A stretch of 64,000 bases of DNA. Origin: Ruegeria sp. SCSIO 43209 (lineage in GTDB: Bacteria > Pseudomonadota > Alphaproteobacteria > Rhodobacterales > Rhodobacteraceae). The stretch spans positions 372,001 through 436,000 of the forward strand of contig NZ_CP065362.1 of the NCBI RefSeq assembly GCF_019904295.1, read 5' to 3'. Below the pieces are notes generated by a model that searched no databases, was not told the origin of the DNA, and saw only the letters and a list, made by a program, of their open reading frames with translations. This document shows positions 59,704-64,000 of this stretch, piece by piece; within the stretch, counting starts at the first letter, position 1, and the number at the start of each line of letters is the position of its first letter. Made by a program: the position numbers and the translations under genes.

Positions 59704-60807
59704 ATGAAGATTACTCGCATCACCGCCTGGGAAGTCCCGCTGACCTCGCATGACACCTATTACATGGCCGAGGGCAAGACCTGCGATACGACGGTTTCCG
59801 TGGTCGTCCGCCTGGATACCGACACCGGCGCATCGGGCTGGGGAGAGGTTTGTCCGATCCCGCATTATTTACCCGCCTATGCCAAGGGCGTGGCTCCAGC
59901 GCTTGAAGAGATGGCACCCGTTCTCATCGGCGCTAACCCGGTTGGTCCCGAAGCGCTGATGGAGCGCCTTAATAAGCATCTGATCGGGCATGGCTACGCC
60001 AAGTCAGCCATTGATACAGCGCTTTGGGATCTGACCGCACAGGCAGCAGGACTGCCGCTTCATGCTTTGCTGGGTGGGCGGGCGGTTGCGGATATACCGC
60101 TGTATCACTCTATCACCTGTATCGCGCCGGATGAAATGGCGCACATGGCGCGCGATGCCTTTGATCAGGGCATGCGACAGTTTCAGGTGAAGCTGGGCGC
60201 GGACAACAACTGGGAAGCCGACGTTGCTCGTTTGATTCAGGTGCGCGAGGCTGTAGGTGATGGCCCGTTGGTTTATGGAGACTGGAATTGCGGGTCAGAT
60301 ACGCTGACCGCTACACGAGTTGGTCGCGCTGTCTCGCATCTGGACATAATGCTGGAACAACCCTGCGCCACGATTGAGGAATGCGCCCATGTCCGCGCCG
60401 CGACTGGTCTGCCGATGAAGCTGGACGAAAGCGCCTGTGACATTCATTCGGTTCTGGCAGGACACCGCGCTGGCTGCATGGATGCCGCCGCACTGAAACT
60501 GTCGAAGATGGGCGGCCTTTCGACGATGCGTCAAATCCGCGATCTCTGCCTGTCGCTTGGCACGCAGATGTGCATCGAGGACACTTGGGGCAGCGATGTT
60601 ACGACCGCCGCCTCGCTGCATCTTGCAGCCTCAACCCCAGCGCGCGGCATCATGAATACCTGCGATTTGTCCCACTATGTCAAACCGCGTCTCGATCCGA
60701 ATGCACCTAGCCGCCGGAACGGTCGCATCGCCCCACCCGAAGGCCCCGGCCTTGGCGTCACGCCTGATGCAGACGCTTTGGACCAGCCAGTAACCATCAT
60801 CGATTGA
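59704..60807 (+). CDS. Enolase-superfamily enzyme, cis-3-hydroxy-L-proline dehydratase-like
   Basis: A 367-aa mandelate racemase/MLE-type enzyme. ATG 59704 is chosen (MKITRITAWEVPLTSHDTYY), 13 bp after the previous gene. Catalytic lysines K163 (QVKLGAD) and K265 (LKLSKMGG) and metal ligands D193, E218 and D241 are all present. The KLSKMGGLSTMRQIRDLC block and the DTYYMAEG lid resemble cis-3-hydroxy-L-proline dehydratase and related proline-analogue enzymes. It differs clearly from the neighbour at 58575, so the two probably act at different steps. The exact reaction (epimerase or dehydratase) is open. Confidence 0.72.
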   Translation: MKITRITAWEVPLTSHDTYYMAEGKTCDTTVSVVVRLDTDTGASGWGEVCPIPHYLPAYAKGVAPALEEMAPVLIGANPVGPEALMERLNKHLIGHGYAKSAIDTALWDLTAQAAGLPLHALLGGRAVADIPLYHSITCIAPDEMAHMARDAFDQGMRQFQVKLGADNNWEADVARLIQVREAVGDGPLVYGDWNCGSDTLTATRVGRAVSHLDIMLEQPCATIEECAHVRAATGLPMKLDESACDIHSVLAGHRAGCMDAAALKLSKMGGLSTMRQIRDLCLSLGTQMCIEDTWGSDVTTAASLHLAASTPARGIMNTCDLSHYVKPRLDPNAPSRRNGRIAPPEGPGLGVTPDADALDQPVTIID

Positions 60808-60836
60808 TCCCAACCCCGCACGCCAAGAGGCCTGTT

Positions 60837-62198
60837 ATGGAAGACTTCAGCAACGCCTACCCCTCCCATGATCCCGAATGGGTCAAAGACATGCACGCGG
60901 ACCATTACCTGCAAAGCTGGTCAAAGCAGGGCAGCCGCCCGCGCGTCATAACAGGTGCTCAGGGCAGTTGGTTCTGGGACAGCGACGGCAAACGCTACCT
61001 CGATTTTCAAAGCCAGCTGGTGAACGCCAATATGGGTCATCAGCACCCCAAGATCGTACAAGCGATTAAGGATCAGGCGGACAAGCTTTGTTATATCGGC
61101 CCGGCCATGGGCTCGGATGTTCGATCAGAACTCGCGGCAATCATGACCGAGATCACACCTGCCAACATCTCATCAACCTTTTTTACAACAGGAGGGTCCG
61201 CCGCCAATGAAACCGCGATCCGTTTGGCGCGGCATTACACCGGTCGGACAAAGATCATTGCCCGCTACCGTTCCTACCACGGGGCAACCGGTGGCACGCT
61301 ATCGCTGACCGGCGACCCGCGCCACCATCTGACCCGCGCCGATATGCCGGGCATCGTGCGGATGCTTGATCCTTACGTCTATCGGTTACCAACAGGCCAC
61401 AAAGACCCGGCCCAGTGCCCGGTCGCCCAAGGCGGGCCGCATCTGGAAGAAATCCTGATGTATGAAAACCCCAACACCGTGGCCGCTGTCATTCTGGAAC
61501 CTATTGTCGGCACAAACGGGATCATCGTGCCACCCGACGGATATCTGCAATCTATTAAGGCAACCTGCGAAAAATACGGCATCCTACTGATCGCGGATGA
61601 GGTCATGGCCGGGTTTGGCCGGACCGGAAAATGGTTCGCCGTCGATCACTGGGGTGTTCAGCCGGACATCATTTGTTCGGCCAAGGGCATCAACTCGGGC
61701 TACGTGCCGCTTGGCACCATGTCCGTCAGTACCGAGCTGCATGACTGGCTGCGCGATTACCCATTGCCCGGAGGCCTGACTTATGCCGGCCATCCGCTGG
61801 CATGCGCATCTGGCATTGCCGCGATCCGAGCCATGCAGGAAGAAGGCACGCTGGCCCACGCCAACGCGGTGGGGGAAAAGATGCGCGCAGAGCTGCACAA
61901 GCTGGCAAAGAAACACCCCTCGATCGGGGATATTCGCGGCAAGGGCATGTTCAACGGCATCGAACTGGTCAAGAACCGCGACACCCGCGAACCGCTGGTG
62001 CCATTTGCCGCCAAAGGTGCGGACGCCAAACCCATGAGCGAGATGATGAGCTTTGCGATGAACGAAGGCCTCTACCTGTCCTTCTTCTCGAACGTGATCC
62101 GCCTGACCCCACCGCTCAACATCAGTGAAGACGACCTGATGACAGGGCTGGCGATTCTGGACCGCACCCTCGACATCGCCGACCGGGAGTGTCTCTGA
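60837..62198 (+). CDS. Class III PLP-dependent aminotransferase
   Basis: A 453-aa aminotransferase of fold type I, class III (omega/ornithine group). ATG 60837 is chosen behind AGAGG. Seen: FTTGGSAANETAIRLARHYT, RYRSYHGATGGTLSLTG, ILEPIVGTNGIIVPPDGYL, LIADEVMAGFGRTGKWFA and the PLP lysine in CSAKGINSGYVPLG. It resembles taurine/beta-alanine:pyruvate-type enzymes. It is 29 bp after the dehydratase-like gene on the same strand. It could transaminate an amino acid formed after ring opening of the proline analogue (inference). Confidence 0.85.
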   Translation: MEDFSNAYPSHDPEWVKDMHADHYLQSWSKQGSRPRVITGAQGSWFWDSDGKRYLDFQSQLVNANMGHQHPKIVQAIKDQADKLCYIGPAMGSDVRSELAAIMTEITPANISSTFFTTGGSAANETAIRLARHYTGRTKIIARYRSYHGATGGTLSLTGDPRHHLTRADMPGIVRMLDPYVYRLPTGHKDPAQCPVAQGGPHLEEILMYENPNTVAAVILEPIVGTNGIIVPPDGYLQSIKATCEKYGILLIADEVMAGFGRTGKWFAVDHWGVQPDIICSAKGINSGYVPLGTMSVSTELHDWLRDYPLPGGLTYAGHPLACASGIAAIRAMQEEGTLAHANAVGEKMRAELHKLAKKHPSIGDIRGKGMFNGIELVKNRDTREPLVPFAAKGADAKPMSEMMSFAMNEGLYLSFFSNVIRLTPPLNISEDDLMTGLAILDRTLDIADRECL

Positions 62199-62371
62199 GA
62201 ACTAGTCGGCGCGAACGATCGCATTTCGGAAATCCAAAGCCATCACATAGCCCTACGCCGCAGCCTCCGCTCGTTGCGAGCGCAATCACAAAATGAACGC
62301 TCTGGTCAGACCCTTCTACGCGTTGCTGACCAAGAAGGCTTGCGCGGCCTTCTGGAAGGAAGGCCAGGCAA

Positions 62372-62851
62372 TCACGGCAGCATATCGGATATTCTGCTAA
62401 ATCCCGCCAGATCGAAACCAAAGGAAATTGGATCGCCGACCCGGTTTACGCTTTCAATACTCAACAGATTGCCAGCGCGCATCTTTGACATCCAGTCCTG
62501 AGAAACAGGAGAACGGGCAAAACAACCCTGTGCTTCGCAGGTTAGAAAATCCAGCCGCGCGATCTCGGCATCATCCACTTTAGCAATCAGCCCTTCAGAG
62601 AACAGCAGGCCAAATGGCAGTGTCAGCACCGCTTCGATCTCGTCTCTGCCGGCAGGTTTGACGAACGCAATCGAAGCAAGCCTTTGATTATTCTCGGTTA
62701 AGATAATGGTCTGGGTCATTTCACAAATCAGTTCAGTTCCGTTGACCTGATTGCTGCAGTTGACCGACCACAATGGCGCTTCGTTTTCCTGTGCGCCAAG
62801 TTGAGTTGTCAAACCGAACGACGCCACCAAAGCGTAGATCCAAGTTTTCAT
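62372..62851 (-). CDS. Invasion-associated locus B (IalB) family periplasmic protein
   Basis: A 159-aa exported protein. ATG 62851 (MKTWIYALVASFGLTTQLGA) gives a clean signal peptide; an ATG five codons upstream is possible. Seen: LWSVNCSNQVNGTELICEMT (IalB start with paired cysteines), ASIAFVKPAG, LPFGLLFSEGLIAKVDD, and LTCEAQGCFA with the second cysteine pair. IalB proteins are small periplasmic or outer-membrane-associated proteins of alphaproteobacteria with poorly defined function. It lies 18 bp after the autotransporter gene and may share its transcript. The 173 bp from 62199 to 62371 show no gene. Confidence 0.8.
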   Translation of the reverse strand: MKTWIYALVASFGLTTQLGAQENEAPLWSVNCSNQVNGTELICEMTQTIILTENNQRLASIAFVKPAGRDEIEAVLTLPFGLLFSEGLIAKVDDAEIARLDFLTCEAQGCFARSPVSQDWMSKMRAGNLLSIESVNRVGDPISFGFDLAGFSRISDMLP

Positions 62852-62869
62852 ACTGCTGTTCCTCATAAA

Positions 62870-64000
62870 CTAGAATTGTATCCCAAGGCCAATGCCAACC
62901 TGCAGGGCTTCGGTTGAGTCCCCAAACATATGGTCCAGGCTCAGGTTGATAAAGCTGCTGTCATCCAAAGCAAACAATCCCAACCGCGCGGACACGACGC
63001 CGTGGGCGTCACCGATATAGCTGGTATTCACGAACCCTCCGTCGGCGGCGCTGGCCCCACTGAAGCCAGCGGTTACCGACACCGTGTCGTCAGACGAGAG
63101 GATGGCACCGGCGCGCAGGCTCGCACGCAGTTTCTGCGAGGCGCTCAGGATCTGCTCGGTCCCGATCTCAATCGACGGCGTCAGCGAATAGATCATCTCG
63201 TTGTCGTCCTGCAAGACGATACCTGACAAAGTGGCATCGCCATTGCTTTCCGTCGCCAACCGCGTCGCATCGACGGCCAGTTCGGGGCGCAGATACGCTC
63301 CACCAGCGCCAAGTCTTTGATCATACGCCAGGCTGAGCCGCAGGTTCTGGTGGTTCATCTTGTGCTTGATCTCGCTGACACCAACGGTGTCCACAATTGT
63401 GCCATTGGGCAAAACGCCCCGGATCCCACCTGCACGGCTTGTATCGTAGTTTGACCAACCTGCCGACAGCATGGCCGCAAACTCCCACGCGCCTGTGTAT
63501 TTGGTCAGCGATGCACCCAGATTGAACCGATCGCCGGATGCATTGTATTGCGATCCGTTCTGCAGGCTGATCTGGTCGTAGCCCAGGGCAAACCCTGCAT
63601 ACAACTCATCCCCCACCGGTAGACGGACACCCGCCGACCAATTGGTGTTATTGACGTTCAGATCGTTGTAAATCCCGGTCTGCTCGCGGTCGAAGAAATA
63701 GCGGCCGCCGGTAAACCAGATACAGTTACGCGGATCATCCCCGGCTTGATAATTGGTGTAGCGTTCGCAGTTTTGCAGCGTATCCGCGAATACCCGCGTG
63801 CCAAAATACGCATCCACCGCATCTGCGGCGTAGTCCGCTGTCGACAAGCTCTCAATGGCCGCGATCACATCGGCCTCGGATTGCATGTTCCCGATCAGCG
63901 CCAAAAGCTCGCCCTGGTCGGACGTTCCCCGCCCGTTCAGGACATCATTGATATAGTCACCGATCGCGGTCTGGTTGGAGTTCATCCTAGGCGTCGAATA
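62870..64000 (-). CDS. Autotransporter-type outer membrane beta-barrel protein, C-terminal part (partial)
   Basis: The frame is open from the window edge to the stop at 62870, and the first in-window ATG (63985) is preceded by in-frame codons (YSTPR), so the gene starts outside. Residues after that ATG hold a short linker (TAIGDYINDVLNG) of the kind found before autotransporter barrels. A beta-barrel of about 280 residues with alternating hydrophobic strands follows (WSAGVRLPVGDELYAGFALG, TKYTGAWEFAAMLSAGWSNY, YLRPELAVDATRLA), ending in the outer-membrane signature ALQVGIGLGIQF with terminal Phe. The passenger domain and its function lie outside the window. Confidence 0.82.
   Translation of the reverse strand, partial: YSTPRMNSNQTAIGDYINDVLNGRGTSDQGELLALIGNMQSEADVIAAIESLSTADYAADAVDAYFGTRVFADTLQNCERYTNYQAGDDPRNCIWFTGGRYFFDREQTGIYNDLNVNNTNWSAGVRLPVGDELYAGFALGYDQISLQNGSQYNASGDRFNLGASLTKYTGAWEFAAMLSAGWSNYDTSRAGGIRGVLPNGTIVDTVGVSEIKHKMNHQNLRLSLAYDQRLGAGGAYLRPELAVDATRLATESNGDATLSGIVLQDDNEMIYSLTPSIEIGTEQILSASQKLRASLRAGAILSSDDTVSVTAGFSGASAADGGFVNTSYIGDAHGVVSARLGLFALDDSSFINLSLDHMFGDSTEALQVGIGLGIQF

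Noticed and set aside
1..64000. Mobile elements, CRISPR arrays, tRNA or rRNA genes
   Set aside because: No transposase-like protein, regularly spaced repeats, cloverleaf-like segment or rRNA sequence was noticed on either strand; a dedicated search was not possible.

Overview
The window reads as a chromosomal or large-plasmid segment of a marine alphaproteobacterium of the Roseobacter group (Rhodobacteraceae). The inference rests on gene content: an alphaproteobacterial C-P lyase cluster with DUF1045, taurine-type and phosphonate ABC systems with enlarged permeases, a cysteate sulfo-lyase, several dimethylglycine-dehydrogenase-like and MttB-like proteins, and a non-phosphorylative galactose pathway. 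It is dense with catabolic operons for dissolved organic compounds. I saw no rRNA, tRNA, CRISPR array, phage gene or insertion sequence.

Layout. (1) 1-11.1 kb, + strand: end of a sugar ABC permease, GH4 alpha-galactosidase, IlvD-type sugar-acid dehydratase, SDR dehydrogenase, DgoK kinase, DgoA aldolase, SMP-30 lactonase, GH42 beta-galactosidase, a glucokinase fused to a catalytically dead GH1-like domain, and fructokinase. Together these could release galactose, glucose and fructose from galactosides and degrade galactose by the De Ley-Doudoroff route. A bidirectional terminator closes the operon. (2) 11.2-18.8 kb: tauABC-type transporter (-), divergent LysR regulator (+), then cysteate sulfo-lyase (cuyA-like), Asp/Glu-type racemase and a HisD-family dehydrogenase resembling sulfopropanediol dehydrogenase. 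This is a likely C3-sulfonate uptake and degradation locus. (3) 18.8-25.5 kb: a five-gene minus-strand operon (DUF1185, alpha/beta hydrolase, flavin reductase with a NUDIX-like tail, LLM flavin monooxygenase, aldehyde dehydrogenase) facing a GntR/FCD regulator across a perfect 14-bp palindrome, then a second LysR paralogous to the first. Its substrate is unknown, and it is the best candidate here for an undescribed pathway. (4) 25.5-35.4 kb: MttB-like methyltransferase, a dimethylglycine-dehydrogenase-like flavoprotein, a GATase1-AraC regulator, acyl-CoA dehydrogenase, ADP-forming acyl-CoA synthetase, CaiD-like hydratase and an XRE-cupin regulator. This points to carnitine, butyrobetaine or a related quaternary amine. 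(5) 35.4-38.5 kb: zur-znuC-znuB facing znuA across a Zur box. (6) 38.5-41.0 kb: remains of a type I secretion system (broken LapB-type ATPase fused by deletion to an HlyD-type remnant) beside an apparently intact TolC-family lipoprotein. (7) 41.3-53.6 kb: complete C-P lyase cluster (phnM, DUF1045, phnN-L-K-J-I-H-G, phnF, hexapeptide acyltransferase, phnE2-E1-D-C). No phnP is present, and DUF1045 is a 2H-phosphoesterase-like candidate substitute. (8) 53.7-62.2 kb: small secreted protein, CMD-family protein, Rieske demethylase facing a second dimethylglycine-dehydrogenase-like protein, two enolase-superfamily enzymes (one like hydroxyproline-betaine epimerase, one like cis-3-hydroxyproline dehydratase) and a class III aminotransferase, probably for proline-betaine-type osmolytes. 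(9) 62.4 kb to the end, - strand: an IalB-family protein and an autotransporter beta-barrel that runs off the window.

All homology statements come from reading the protein sequences and motifs by eye. No database search was run.
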